64,000 nucleotides of DNA from Pseudomonadota bacterium (GCA_023419315.1 JAEZYE010000036.1:36349-100348); one strand, 5' to 3'; counted from the first letter of the stretch, positions 30,328 to 39,832 are shown. Notes: a model not told the origin generated them from the letters alone. Numbers and translations are program-made.

Positions 30328-32700
30328 TTGAACGAGAACATCCTGTGGTTGCATGCCCTGCGTCTGTCCGACCTGGCACGGGTCGGCGGCAAGAATTCCT
30401 CCCTCGGTGAAATGATCGGCCATCTGGCCGGCCTGGGCGTCTCGGTGCCCGGCGGGTATGCCACCACGGCCGAAGCATTCAAGGCGTTCATCGCGCACAA
30501 CGATCTGCACCAGCGCATCTACGACAAGCTGGCCACGCTGGACGTGGAGGACGTCGGGGCGCTGACTGCAGCGGGCCGTGAAATCCGCGGCTGGGTGATC
30601 GATGCTCCCCTGCAACCGGATCTGGATCGCGACATCCGCGCCGCGTATGTGCAGTTGTGTTCGGAAAACGGCGGCGGTGATGTCGCCGTGGCCGTGCGCT
30701 CTTCCGCGACCGCCGAGGATTTGCCGGACGCCAGTTTCGCCGGCCAGCAGGAAACCTTCCTCAATGTCACCGGCGCCGACGATGTCGTGCACAAGGTGAA
30801 GGAAGTATTCGCCTCGCTCTACAACGATCGCGCCATCGCGTATCGCGTGCACCACGGCTTCAAGCACGAAGATGTGTTCCTGTCGGCAGGCGTGCAGTTG
30901 ATGGTGCGTTCCGACGTCGGCGCATCAGGTGTGCTGTTCACGCTGGACACCGAATCCGGCTTCCGCAACGTGGTGTTCGTCACCGCCAGTTACGGCCTGG
31001 GCGAGAACGTCGTGCAGGGCGCGGTGAATCCGGACGAGTTCTACGTCTACAAGCCGACGCTGCGCCAGGGCAAACCGGCCATCCTGCGCCGCTCGCTTGG
31101 CAGCAAGCAGATCCGCATGGTGTATTCGGACAAGCCGGGCGAGCGCGTCCGCAACGAAGACACGCCGGCCGAATTGCGCACGAAGTTCTCGATCACCGAT
31201 GAAGACGTGCAGGAACTGGCGAAGCAGTCGCTGATCATCGAGGAGCACTACGGCCGCCCGATGGATATCGAATGGGCGAAAGACGGCGTCAGCGGCAGGC
31301 TTTTCATCGTGCAGGCGCGCCCCGAGACGGTGAAGTCGCGGGCCAAGGCCACGCAGATCGAACGCTACGCGCTGGAGAAACGAGGCACTGTGATCGCCGA
31401 AGGCCGCGCCATCGGCCAGAAGATCGGCAGCGGAACCGCGCGCGTCGTGCGCTCGCTCGACGACATGAGCCGCGTGCAGCCCGGCGATGTGCTGGTCGCC
31501 GACATGACCGACCCGGACTGGGAGCCGGTGATGAAACGCGCGTCGGCGATCGTGACCAACCGCGGTGGACGCACCTGCCATGCCGCCATCATCGCGCGCG
31601 AACTCGGCGTGCCCGCCGTGGTCGGCACCGGCAACGCACTGGACTGCATCAGCGACGGCGCGCACGTCACCGTCAGCTGCGCCGAAGGCGATACCGGCTA
31701 CATCTATGACGGCGCCCTGCCCTTCGAGCGGACCACGACCGATCTGGAAAACATGCCGCCGGCGCCGCTGAAGATCATGATGAACGTCGCCAACCCCGAG
31801 CGCGCGTTCGACTTCGGCCAGTTGCCGAACGCCGGCATCGGCCTGGCGCGGCTGGAAATGATCATCGCCAGCCACATCGGCGTGCATCCGCTGGCGCTGC
31901 TCGAATTCGATCGCCAGGATCTCGAGACCCGGAAGAAGATCGACGCCAAGATGGCCGGCTATGCGGATCCGGTCAGTTTCTATGTGGACCGGCTGGCCGA
32001 AGGCATCGCCACGATCACCGCGTCTGTCGCGCCCAACCCGGTCATCGTGCGGCTGTCGGACTTCAAGTCGAACGAATACGCCAACCTGATTGGCGGCACG
32101 CGTTACGAGCCGCACGAAGAGAATCCGATGATCGGTTTCCGCGGCGCGAGCCGTTATGTGGATCCGTCATTCGAACCGGCGTTCGCGCTGGAATGCCGGG
32201 CCGTGCGCCGCGTGCGCGACGAGATGGGCCTGGACAACCTGTGGGTGATGATTCCGTTCGTGCGTACGCTCGAGGAAGGCCGCAAGGTCATCGAAGTGCT
32301 GGCGCGCCACGGCCTCAGGCAGGGCGAGAACGGACTGAAGGTCATCATGATGTGCGAAGTGCCGTCGAATGCGTTGCTGGCCGATGAGTTCCTCGACATC
32401 TTCGACGGCTTCTCCATCGGCTCGAACGATCTGACCCAGCTGACGCTGGGACTGGATCGCGATTCCTCGATCGTCGCCAACCTGTTCGACGAGCGCGACC
32501 CGGCGGTCAAGAAGCTGCTGTCGATGGCGATCCAGACCGCACGCGCCAAGGGCAAGTACATCGGCATCTGCGGACAGGGCCCGTCGGACCACCCGGACCT
32601 GGCCGAATGGCTGATGCAGGAAGGCATCGAATCGGTGTCGCTGAATCCGGATACGGTGGTCGATACCTGGCTGAGACTGGCGAAACGAAAGGCGGCATAA
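30328..32700 (+). CDS. ppsA: Phosphoenolpyruvate synthase
   Basis: This 790-residue cytoplasmic enzyme converts pyruvate and ATP to phosphoenolpyruvate, AMP and phosphate for gluconeogenesis. Seen are the ATP-grasp N-terminus (VGGKNSSLGEMI, AVRSSATAEDLPDASFAGQQ), the swivelling domain with catalytic His418 in GGRTCHAAIIARELG, and the PEP-binding barrel with CEVPSNALLADEF, FSIGSNDLTQLTLGLDRDS and GICGQGPSDHP. The start is TTG 30328 with GGAG eight bases upstream; this gives nearly the same length as E. coli PpsA (792). The frame extends to 30226 but those residues do not match the family. MscS follows after only 10 bases. Confidence 0.97.
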   Translation: MNENILWLHALRLSDLARVGGKNSSLGEMIGHLAGLGVSVPGGYATTAEAFKAFIAHNDLHQRIYDKLATLDVEDVGALTAAGREIRGWVIDAPLQPDLDRDIRAAYVQLCSENGGGDVAVAVRSSATAEDLPDASFAGQQETFLNVTGADDVVHKVKEVFASLYNDRAIAYRVHHGFKHEDVFLSAGVQLMVRSDVGASGVLFTLDTESGFRNVVFVTASYGLGENVVQGAVNPDEFYVYKPTLRQGKPAILRRSLGSKQIRMVYSDKPGERVRNEDTPAELRTKFSITDEDVQELAKQSLIIEEHYGRPMDIEWAKDGVSGRLFIVQARPETVKSRAKATQIERYALEKRGTVIAEGRAIGQKIGSGTARVVRSLDDMSRVQPGDVLVADMTDPDWEPVMKRASAIVTNRGGRTCHAAIIARELGVPAVVGTGNALDCISDGAHVTVSCAEGDTGYIYDGALPFERTTTDLENMPPAPLKIMMNVANPERAFDFGQLPNAGIGLARLEMIIASHIGVHPLALLEFDRQDLETRKKIDAKMAGYADPVSFYVDRLAEGIATITASVAPNPVIVRLSDFKSNEYANLIGGTRYEPHEENPMIGFRGASRYVDPSFEPAFALECRAVRRVRDEMGLDNLWVMIPFVRTLEEGRKVIEVLARHGLRQGENGLKVIMMCEVPSNALLADEFLDIFDGFSIGSNDLTQLTLGLDRDSSIVANLFDERDPAVKKLLSMAIQTARAKGKYIGICGQGPSDHPDLAEWLMQEGIESVSLNPDTVVDTWLRLAKRKAA

Positions 32701-32710
32701 TCGCCGCCGC

Positions 32711-33646
32711 ATGAATTCCGCCAACACACTTGCGGCCGTCGCCAAGGCGGCCGCGTCGCCTGCCTCCACACCGATGCTCGACTGGCGCAGCATCGACTGG
32801 ACGCTGGTCCTCACCAACTGGGCACTCGCCGCGCTGATCCTGCTGGCAGGGCTCTGGCTGGCGAGATCGCTGAGCCGGATGCTGGAACGCGCGCTCGCAC
32901 GCGGCGGCGTCGAATCCACGCTGGCGAAGTTCCTGCGCAACGTCAGTTACGCCGGCATGGTCATCGTCGTCGTGATCGCTTCGCTGCAGAAGCTCGGCGT
33001 GCCGACCACGTCGGTGCTGGCGGTACTGGGCGCCGCCGGACTGGCGGTGGGCCTGGCGCTGAAGGATTCGCTGTCCAACATCGCTTCGGGCGTCATGTTG
33101 ATCATGCTGCGCCCGTTCCGCGAAGGCGACGCCGTGCAGGCGGCCGGGCTGGAAGGCGTGGTCGAGGAAATCCGCATCTTCCAGACGCGCCTGCGCACGT
33201 ACGACAACCGCGCAATCATCCTGCCGAACAGCAGCATCACCGGCGCACCGATCATCAACTTCACCGCCAAGCCGCAGCGCCGCATCGACATCCTGGTTGG
33301 CGTGGGCTATGACGATGACTTGAAGCGCGCCCGCGAAATCCTGCTCAAGATTGCGCAGGACCATCCGCAGGTGCTCGCCGAGCCGGCGCCGTTCGTACAG
33401 GTCAGCAAGCTGGGCGAAAGCAGCGTGGATCTGACCCTGTACGCCTGGACGCAGACGCGCGATTACGGTGACACACGCAGCCAGCTGCTCGAAGCGGTGC
33501 GCACGGACATCATCGGCAACGGCCTCAACATCCCGTATCCGCAGCGGGATCTGCACGTCTATCACCATCACGCCGATGGCACGCCATTCGGAGAGGTGTT
33601 GGCGAAGTCGGTGATCGACGACGGCGACCTTCCGCAACGCGGATGA
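32711..33646 (+). CDS. MscS-family small-conductance mechanosensitive channel
   Basis: The 311-residue inner-membrane channel has three predicted transmembrane helices (about residues 33-52, 75-93 and 98-125). The third is the pore helix, with the glycine/alanine pattern LAVLGAAGLAVGLALKDSLSNIASGVMLIMLRPF. The following beta domain (GDAVQAAGLEGVVEEIRIFQTRLRTYDNRAIILPNSSI) is the MscS cage. It opens under membrane tension to release solutes. It begins 10 bases after ppsA without a strong ribosome binding site, so the two may share a transcript, but no functional link is known. Length is close to E. coli MscS (286) with a short N-terminal extension. Confidence 0.95.
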   Translation: MNSANTLAAVAKAAASPASTPMLDWRSIDWTLVLTNWALAALILLAGLWLARSLSRMLERALARGGVESTLAKFLRNVSYAGMVIVVVIASLQKLGVPTTSVLAVLGAAGLAVGLALKDSLSNIASGVMLIMLRPFREGDAVQAAGLEGVVEEIRIFQTRLRTYDNRAIILPNSSITGAPIINFTAKPQRRIDILVGVGYDDDLKRAREILLKIAQDHPQVLAEPAPFVQVSKLGESSVDLTLYAWTQTRDYGDTRSQLLEAVRTDIIGNGLNIPYPQRDLHVYHHHADGTPFGEVLAKSVIDDGDLPQRG

Positions 33647-33686
33647 TCAGCCGCCGCCAGTGCGGCTCGCGGAAGCCGCGAGAGCG

Positions 33687-34250
33687 TTACGGATGGGCGA
33701 ACTGTGCCAGGTGACGGCGGTAGTGGCGCAGTTCCTCGATGGAATCGCGCACGTCGCTGAGCGCTGTATGCGACGCCTGCTTGCGTACACCTTCCAGCAC
33801 CGTCGGCGCCCAGCGGCGCGCGAGTTCCTTCAGCGTGCTGACGTCGAGGTTGCGGTAGTGGAAATACCGTTCCAGTCGCGGCATCAGGCGATGCAGGAAA
33901 CGCCGGTCCTGGCAGATCGAATTGCCGCACATCGGTGAGGCGTTCGCCGGCACCCATTCGTTGAGGAAGGCCACCGTCAGCGCTTCGGCCTGGCCCAGCG
34001 TGACCTCGCTTTCCACCACGCGCTGCCACAGACCCGACTTGCGATGCTGGTTGCGGTTCCAGTCGTCCATCGCCTCCAGCGTTTCCACCGGATGCGCGAT
34101 GGCCAGCTCCGGCCCCTCGGCAAGCACGTTCAACTGCGAATCGGTGACGACCGTGGCGATCTCCAGAATGGAATCGCTGCCCGTATCCAGGCCGGTCATT
34201 TCCAGGTCGATCCAGATCAGTCGTTCGTTGTTCGCGTTGCTGCTCGCCAT
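33687..34250 (-). CDS. orn: Oligoribonuclease
   Basis: This 187-residue DEDDh 3'-5' exonuclease degrades very short RNAs, including pGpG from cyclic-di-GMP turnover. The metal-binding motif I is WIDLEMTGLDTGSDSILEIATVVTD, motif II FMPLCGNSI-like SPMCGNSICQDRRFL, and motif III HTALSDVRDSIEELRHYR. ATG 34250 is chosen; an upstream in-frame start would add ten residues not seen in the family. It is convergent with the mscS-like gene and divergent from a DUF2721 gene. Confidence 0.97.
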   Translation of the reverse strand: MASSNANNERLIWIDLEMTGLDTGSDSILEIATVVTDSQLNVLAEGPELAIAHPVETLEAMDDWNRNQHRKSGLWQRVVESEVTLGQAEALTVAFLNEWVPANASPMCGNSICQDRRFLHRLMPRLERYFHYRNLDVSTLKELARRWAPTVLEGVRKQASHTALSDVRDSIEELRHYRRHLAQFAHP

Positions 34251-34344
34251 GCACCTGTCCGTTACGGGCGTCGGGACCATCCCGCCGCATCGCGGTGGAA
34301 CCGCGTGATGTCATGATAACGCAGACCACCGCTGCGACCGGCCC

Positions 34345-34839
34345 ATGAACAACTTCGCCCACTACGCTGTCCTGACCGCCATGCTGGCGCCCGCCTTCTT
34401 CCTGACGGCGACAGCCTCGCTGCTGCTGTCGGCCAACAACCGCCTGGCGCGCATCATCGATCGCGCGCGGACATTGCTGCGTGAACTCGTGGACATCGAG
34501 GACGAGGCCGAGCGCCAGTTGTACGAAATGCGCATCCGTCTGCAGCGCCGTCGCAGCCTGATCATCCTGCGCGCCGGTCAGCTGCTCTATGGCGCGATCA
34601 GCTGCTTCGTCGGCACCAGTCTGTCAGTCGCGGTCGACACCTTGCTCGACCATCGCCTCGGGGGACTCCCGACCTGGTTGGCTGCGCTGGGCGTACTTGC
34701 GATGCTCGCCGCGAGCCTGCTGCTGGCGCGGGAGTCGACGCTGGCGGTCACCGCCATCAACGAGGAAATGGATCACCGTCACGTGAAGGCGCGCGCACCC
34801 TCGCCCGTGCGCCCCGCCATGGACGTCGACGCGCTATAG
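34345..34839 (+). CDS. DUF2721 membrane protein
   Basis: The 164-residue protein has an N-terminal hydrophobic segment (AVLTAMLAPAFFLTATASLLLSANNRLARIIDRARTL pattern), a charged helical region (residues 45-75, many Arg and Glu), and two further transmembrane helices (about 83-100 and 107-130). This is the arrangement of the DUF2721 family. Function is unknown. Its last six bases overlap the end of the convergent tadA gene. Nothing in the surroundings suggests a specific partner. Confidence 0.85.
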   Translation: MNNFAHYAVLTAMLAPAFFLTATASLLLSANNRLARIIDRARTLLRELVDIEDEAERQLYEMRIRLQRRRSLIILRAGQLLYGAISCFVGTSLSVAVDTLLDHRLGGLPTWLAALGVLAMLAASLLLARESTLAVTAINEEMDHRHVKARAPSPVRPAMDVDAL

Positions 34840-35322
34840 CAGCGGCCTGCCGCGTTTGGCGCGGAAGTAGTTCGTCAGGCGGCGGCTGGCTTCATCGCCG
34901 AGTACGCCGCCCTGCACTTCAACGCGATGGTTGTGGCGCGGGTCTGCGATCAGATCGAACACGCTGCCGCAGGCGCCGGTCTTCGGATCCGATGCGCCAT
35001 AGACCACGCGCGCCACCCGTGCATGCACCAGCGCCATCGCGCACATCGCACACGGTTCCAGCGTCACGTACAGCGTCGTGTCGATCAGCCGGTGATTGCC
35101 GATGCGCGTACCCGCCTCGCGCATCGCCACGATTTCCGCATGCGCCGTCGGATCGTGATCGGCGAGGTTCCGGTTCCAGCCTTCGCCCAGCACGTTGCCG
35201 GCGGCATCCACCAGCACCGCGCCCACCGGAATCTCGTCGAATTCCCGCTCCGCCCGATCCGCCAGCGCGAACGCATGGCGCATCCAGCGCTCGTCTGCGG
35301 CGGGATCCGGCGTGGGAATCAT
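34834..35322 (-). CDS. tadA: tRNA-specific adenosine deaminase
   Basis: This 162-residue zinc enzyme converts the wobble adenosine of tRNA-Arg(ACG) to inosine. The zinc ligands and proton-shuttle Glu lie in TAHAEIVAM and PCAMCAMALVHARVARVVYGA. DPKTGACGSVFDL is the TadA-specific segment that separates it from cytidine and guanine deaminases. It starts 10 bases after guaA and may be on the guaB-guaA transcript, as in many relatives. Length fits the family (about 160). Confidence 0.96.
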   Translation of the reverse strand: MIPTPDPAADERWMRHAFALADRAEREFDEIPVGAVLVDAAGNVLGEGWNRNLADHDPTAHAEIVAMREAGTRIGNHRLIDTTLYVTLEPCAMCAMALVHARVARVVYGASDPKTGACGSVFDLIADPRHNHRVEVQGGVLGDEASRRLTNYFRAKRGRPLL

Positions 35323-35332
35323 GCGGCTTCGA

Positions 35333-36898
35333 TCACTCCCACTCGATCGTCGCCGGCGGCTTGCCGCTGATGTCGTACACCACGCGGGAGACGCCGCGCA
35401 GTTCGTTGATGATGCGATTGGACACCGTGCCCAGCAGTTCGTACGGCAGGTGCGCCCAGTGGGCGGTCATGAAGTCGATGGTTTCCACCGCGCGCAATGC
35501 GATGACCCATTCATAGGCACGCGCATCGCCGACGACGCCGACCGACTTGACCGGCAGGAACACCGCGAATGCCTGGCTGACCTTGTCGTACCAGTCGGCG
35601 CGGCGCAGTTCCTCGATGAAGATGGCGTCGGCCTTGGCGAGCAGTTCGGCGTATTCGGCCTTCACTTCGCCGAGGATGCGCACGCCCAGGCCCGGGCCGG
35701 GGAACGGATGACGATAGACCATGCTGCGCGGCAGGCCGAGCTCGACACCGAGACGGCGCACTTCGTCCTTGAACAGTTCACGCAGCGGCTCGACCAGACC
35801 GAGCTTCATGTGTTCCGGCAACCCACCGACGTTGTGGTGGCTCTTGATGACGTGCGCCTTGCCGGTTTTGCTGCCGGCCGATTCGATTACGTCCGGATAG
35901 ATCGTGCCTTGTGCCAGCCAGCGCGCGTTCGCCAGCTTGTTCGATTCTTCCTCGAATATTTCGACGAACAGGTTGCCGATAATCTTGCGCTTGGCTTCTG
36001 GATCGCTCACGCCCTTCAGCGCGTTGAAATAGCGCTCGGCCGCATTGACGCGGATGACCTTGACGCCCATGTGTTCGGCGAACATCGCCATCACCTGGTC
36101 GCCTTCCTGCCAGCGCAGCAGGCCGGTGTCGACGAATACGCAGGTCAGCTTCTCACCGATCGCCTTGTGCAGCAGCGCGGCGACCACCGAGGAATCCACG
36201 CCGCCCGACAGGCCGAGGATCACTTCATCGGTACCGACCTGCTCGCGAACGCGGGCGATCTGGTCCTCGATGATATTGGCCGCGTTCCACAGCGTGCGGC
36301 AGCCGCAGATGTCCGCCACGAAGCGACGCAGCAGCGTCTGGCCCTGCCGGGTGTGGGTCACTTCCGGATGGAACTGCACGCCGTACCAGCGCTTGTCCTC
36401 GTTCGCCATCGCCGCGACGGGAATGCGATCGGTCACGGCAGTGATCGTCCAGCCGGGCGGTGCCTTGGCGACGTGATCGCCGTGGCTCATCCACACATCG
36501 ATGCGTGCATCGCCGTCGTGATCGCTCAGGCCGCCGAGCAGGGCGTCATGCGCCACAAGGGTGACCTCGGCATGGCCGAACTCGCGCGCATCGGCGGCTT
36601 CCGTCGCGCCGCCGAGCTGCGCGGCCAGCGTCTGCATGCCGTAGCAGATACCGAGGATCGGCAGCCCGCTGTCGAACACTTCCTGCGGCGCGCTCGGCGC
36701 ACCGGGAAGCGTGGTCGATTCCGGGCCGCCCGACAGGATGATGCCTTTCGCGCCGAACTTCGCGATCTCCGACGGATCATGGTCCCACGCCCAGATTTCG
36801 CAATACACGCCGATTTCGCGGATGCGCCGCGCGATCAACTGCGTGTACTGCGCGCCGAAATCGAGGATGAGGATCTTGTCGCTGTGGATGTTGGTCAT
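35333..36898 (-). CDS. guaA: GMP synthase (glutamine-hydrolysing)
   Basis: The 521-residue enzyme makes GMP from XMP, ATP and glutamine. It has the class I amidotransferase domain (ILILDFGAQYTQLIARRIRE, GICYGMQTLAAQLGG with catalytic Cys, FHPEVTHT with His), then the PP-loop ATPase domain (LGLSGGVDSSVVAALL) and the C-terminal dimerisation part ending ISGKPPATIEWE, which is the invariant family end. ATG 36898 is supported by the family start. It lies 125 bases after guaB and ahead of tadA, forming a guaB-guaA-tadA unit. Confidence 0.98.
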   Translation of the reverse strand: MTNIHSDKILILDFGAQYTQLIARRIREIGVYCEIWAWDHDPSEIAKFGAKGIILSGGPESTTLPGAPSAPQEVFDSGLPILGICYGMQTLAAQLGGATEAADAREFGHAEVTLVAHDALLGGLSDHDGDARIDVWMSHGDHVAKAPPGWTITAVTDRIPVAAMANEDKRWYGVQFHPEVTHTRQGQTLLRRFVADICGCRTLWNAANIIEDQIARVREQVGTDEVILGLSGGVDSSVVAALLHKAIGEKLTCVFVDTGLLRWQEGDQVMAMFAEHMGVKVIRVNAAERYFNALKGVSDPEAKRKIIGNLFVEIFEEESNKLANARWLAQGTIYPDVIESAGSKTGKAHVIKSHHNVGGLPEHMKLGLVEPLRELFKDEVRRLGVELGLPRSMVYRHPFPGPGLGVRILGEVKAEYAELLAKADAIFIEELRRADWYDKVSQAFAVFLPVKSVGVVGDARAYEWVIALRAVETIDFMTAHWAHLPYELLGTVSNRIINELRGVSRVVYDISGKPPATIEWE

Positions 36899-37023
36899 TG
36901 CGCGGGAATGAAGTGGAAAGAAGCGAGGAACGAAAAGCCGGGATTGAGCATCAGCACGGAGGCAGATGGAGAAAGAGGAACTCGGACACGGGTTCCTCGT
37001 TCCTCTCGATTTGCTCCACGCCG
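36899..37023. repeat. guaB-guaA spacer with GAGGAAC repeats
   Basis: This 125-base spacer has a short tandem and inverted pattern. GAGGAACG occurs near 36924, GAGGAACTCGG near 36970, and the complement GTTCCTCGTTCCTC near 36990. The last two form GAGGAAC-N10-GTTCCTC, a 7-base hairpin. Purine-rich units like this recur as small dispersed repeats in xanthomonad genomes. It may be a degenerate intergenic repeat or a processing stem between the two genes. Confidence 0.45.
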
Positions 37024-38481
37024 TCAACCCATCCGGTAGTTCGGCGGTTCCTTGGTGATCTGCACGTCATGGACGTGGCTCTCGCGCTGGCCCGCGCCGG
37101 TGATCACCACGAAGCTCGGCTTGCTGCGCATCTCTTCGATGTTCGCGCAACCGACGTATCCCATTGTGGCGCGCAGGCCGCCGACCAGCTGGTGCAGGAT
37201 GCCGCCGACCGAGCCGCGATACGGCACGCGGCCTTCAATGCCTTCCGGCACCAGCTTGTCGGCGTCCGAAGCGTCCTGGAAGTAACGGTCCTTGCTGCCC
37301 TTCTCCATCGCGCCCAAGCTGCCCATGCCGCGATAGCTCTTGTAGCTGCGGCCCTGGAACAGTTCGACTTCGCCCGGGGCTTCCTCGGTGCCGGCGAAGA
37401 GGCCGCCGATCATCACCGTCGATGCGCCGGCCGCGATCGCCTTGCCGATGTCGCCCGAATAGCGGATGCCGCCATCGGCGATCAGCGGAATGCGGTCCTG
37501 CAGCGCTTCGGCGACCATGTCGATTGCCGTGACCTGCGGTACGCCGACACCGGCGACCATGCGCGTGGTGCAGATGGAACCGGGTCCAACGCCCACCTTC
37601 ACCGCGTCCGCGCCTGCGTCCATCAGCGCCAGGGCGGCATCGCCGGTGACGATGTTGCCGCCGATGATCTGCAGCGCCGGGAAGCGCTTCCGGATCCATG
37701 CCACGCGATCCAGCACACCCTGCGAGTGTCCGTGCGCGGTATCGACGATCACGACATCGACGCCCGCCGCGACCAGCGCTTCGACGCGCTGATCGGTATC
37801 GCCACCCACGCCGACCGCAGCGCCCACGACGAGGCGGCTCGCGCTGTCCTTGGCGGCGTTCGGGTTGTCGGTCTTCTTCTGGATGTCCTTGACGGTGATC
37901 AGGCCGCGCAGTTCGAAGCCGTCGTTGACCACCAGCACTTTCTCGATGCGGTTCTTGTGCAGCAGCTGCAGTACTTCACTGTCGCTCGCGCCTTCCTTCA
38001 CCGTGATCAGGCGATCCTTCTTGGTCATGATGTGGCGGACCGGATCGTCAAGCTTGGTTTCAAAACGCATGTCGCGGCTGGTGACGATGCCGACGAGTTG
38101 TCCGCCATCCACCACCGGCACGCCGGAAATGTTGCGCGCGCGCGTCAGCTTCAGCACTTCGGCGATCGTCGTGTCGGGCCCGACGGTGAAGGGCTCCTTG
38201 ATGACGCCGGCTTCGAACTTCTTGACCTTGGCCACTTCGGCGGCCTGCTGTTCGACGGTCAGGTTCTTGTGGATGATGCCGATGCCGCCCATCTGCGCCA
38301 TCGCAATGGCAAGCCGGGCTTCGGTCACGGTGTCCATCGCGGCCGAGACAATCGGCAGGTTCAGCCGGAGGCTGCGCGTCAGGCGCGTCTCCAGGCTCAC
38401 GTCCTTGGGCAAAACGATGGAATGGGCGGGGACGAGCGAAACGTCGTCGTAAGTCAGTGCTTCAGCCTGGATGCGCAGCAT
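37024..38481 (-). CDS. guaB: Inosine-5'-monophosphate dehydrogenase
   Basis: The 485-residue enzyme oxidises IMP to XMP with NAD. It has the TIM barrel with two CBS domains inserted at about residues 95-205. The active-site loop GVGPGSICTTRMVAGVGVPQ contains the catalytic Cys, and the flap and IMP-binding parts GMGSLGAM and EGRVPYRGSV follow. ATG 38481 is preceded by a clear promoter. GuaB and guaA sit in the usual operon order. Family length and motifs are complete. Confidence 0.98.
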   Translation of the reverse strand: MLRIQAEALTYDDVSLVPAHSIVLPKDVSLETRLTRSLRLNLPIVSAAMDTVTEARLAIAMAQMGGIGIIHKNLTVEQQAAEVAKVKKFEAGVIKEPFTVGPDTTIAEVLKLTRARNISGVPVVDGGQLVGIVTSRDMRFETKLDDPVRHIMTKKDRLITVKEGASDSEVLQLLHKNRIEKVLVVNDGFELRGLITVKDIQKKTDNPNAAKDSASRLVVGAAVGVGGDTDQRVEALVAAGVDVVIVDTAHGHSQGVLDRVAWIRKRFPALQIIGGNIVTGDAALALMDAGADAVKVGVGPGSICTTRMVAGVGVPQVTAIDMVAEALQDRIPLIADGGIRYSGDIGKAIAAGASTVMIGGLFAGTEEAPGEVELFQGRSYKSYRGMGSLGAMEKGSKDRYFQDASDADKLVPEGIEGRVPYRGSVGGILHQLVGGLRATMGYVGCANIEEMRSKPSFVVITGAGQRESHVHDVQITKEPPNYRMG

Positions 38482-38510
38482 CGGCGGACCCGAGTGTGGG
38501 GAAGCGCGAT

Positions 38511-38540
38511 ATTGTAGCCCTTTGCGGCCCGCCGTGTCAG
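38511..38540 (-). promoter_or_regulatory. Putative guaB promoter
   Basis: On the minus strand CTGACA (38540-38535) and TACAAT (38516-38511) are separated by 18 bases, and the guaB ATG follows 29 bases after the -10. It lies in the 72-base gap after folD. Confidence 0.75.
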
Positions 38541-38553
38541 GAGCGTGCGGAAC

Positions 38554-39420
38554 TCAGCGTGCCGCCTGCTGGGCTTCGGCGGCTTCCAGCGTGTTCTGCA
38601 TCAGCGTGGCGACGGTCATCGGACCGACACCGCCGGGCACCGGCGTGATCCAGCTTGCCCGCTCGGCCGCCGCGTCGAAGCCGACATCGCCGACGAGCCG
38701 TCCGTCATCCAGCCGGTTGATGCCGACATCGATGACCACCGCGCCCGGCTTGACCCAATCTCCCGGGATCAAACCCGGCCGACCCACGGCCACCACCAGG
38801 ATGTCGGCGTCGCTCACCCGCGCCTGCAGTATCTCCGGCGGCGTGAACTTGTGGCAGCTCGTCACCGTGCAGCCGGCGATGAGCAGTTCCAGCGCCATCG
38901 GGCGGCCGACGTGATTGCTCACGCCGACGATGGTCGCGTTCTGGCCGCGCACCGGGCGATCGGTGTACGCCAGCAGCGTGGTGATGCCGCGCGGCGTGCA
39001 CGGGCGCAGGCCGAACTGGCGCAGGGCCAGATGGCCGACGTTTTCCGGGTGGAAGCCGTCCACGTCCTTGCGCGGATCGATTCGGTGCAGCAGGCGGCTG
39101 GCGTCCGGAATTCCCGGCAGCGGCAGCTGTACGAGGATGCCGTGGATAGCCGGATCCGCATTCAGCCGATCAATCAGAGCCAGCAGTTCGGCTTCCGAAG
39201 TGCCTGCCGGCAAATCGTAATCGTGCGCGCGGATGCCGACCTTTTCAGCGGCGCGCCGCTTGTTCTTCACATAGACCGCCGAAGCGGGATCCGCGCCGAC
39301 CAGCACCACGGCCAGCCCGGGCCGATCCGCTCCCGCGGCGACGCGTGCATCGACGCGCGCCTTGAGTTCGTCGAGCAGGTTTTCGGCAATGCGGCGGCCG
39401 TCCAGGATTCGGGCAGTCAT
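38554..39420 (-). CDS. folD: Methylenetetrahydrofolate dehydrogenase/cyclohydrolase
   Basis: The 288-residue bifunctional enzyme interconverts methylene-, methenyl- and formyl-tetrahydrofolate with NADP. Signatures are the active-site Lys strand SAVYVKNKRRAAEKVGI, HGILVQLPLP, DVDGFHPENVGHL, PCTPRGI, and the Rossmann part GVSNHVGRPMALELL, with the C-terminal TPVPGGVGPMTVATLMQNT. ATG 39420 gives the normal family length; an open frame upstream has no family match. It stands alone between guaB and a plus-strand pair of small genes. Confidence 0.97.
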   Translation of the reverse strand: MTARILDGRRIAENLLDELKARVDARVAAGADRPGLAVVLVGADPASAVYVKNKRRAAEKVGIRAHDYDLPAGTSEAELLALIDRLNADPAIHGILVQLPLPGIPDASRLLHRIDPRKDVDGFHPENVGHLALRQFGLRPCTPRGITTLLAYTDRPVRGQNATIVGVSNHVGRPMALELLIAGCTVTSCHKFTPPEILQARVSDADILVVAVGRPGLIPGDWVKPGAVVIDVGINRLDDGRLVGDVGFDAAAERASWITPVPGGVGPMTVATLMQNTLEAAEAQQAAR

Positions 39421-39535
39421 CGGCGACACGGGGAGCGGAAGTGGGCGATATTGTCGCTGATCTTCCCGTGCCTGGGCGGCCGAGCTTCGCAAAGCGTGCC
39501 CCGGCCCGGATCACGACAGCCCTGCAAGGACGACG

Positions 39536-39832
39536 ATGAACGACACCACCGAACTCGAAGCCGCCGCATTCCGGCGCCTGCTGCGGCATCTCAACGAACA
39601 ACGGCCCGACGTGCAGAACATCGACCTGATGATTCTCGCGGGCTTCTGCCGCAACTGCCTGGCCGACTGGTACCGCGAAGCAGCCGAGGACGCCGGCATG
39701 GCGATCGGCAAGGACGAAGCGCGCGCACGCATCTATGGCATGCCGTTCGAGGATTGGAAGGCGCGGCACCAGAAGCCGGCCACGCCGGAACAACTGGCGG
39801 CATTCGAGCGGGCGCGCCAGGCGCACGAATGA
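39536..39832 (+). CDS. DUF1244 protein
   Basis: The 98-residue protein belongs to the small DUF1244 family: RRLLRHLNEQRPDVQNIDLMILAGFCRNCLADWYREAAEDAG is the conserved core with a Cys-x2-Cys pair in FCRNC, followed by EARARIYGMPFEDWKARHQ. Structures in this family are compact helical bundles; function is unknown, though the paired cysteines could bind metal. Its stop overlaps the start of the next hydrolase gene as ATGA, so the two are co-translated. Confidence 0.92.
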   Translation: MNDTTELEAAAFRRLLRHLNEQRPDVQNIDLMILAGFCRNCLADWYREAAEDAGMAIGKDEARARIYGMPFEDWKARHQKPATPEQLAAFERARQAHE

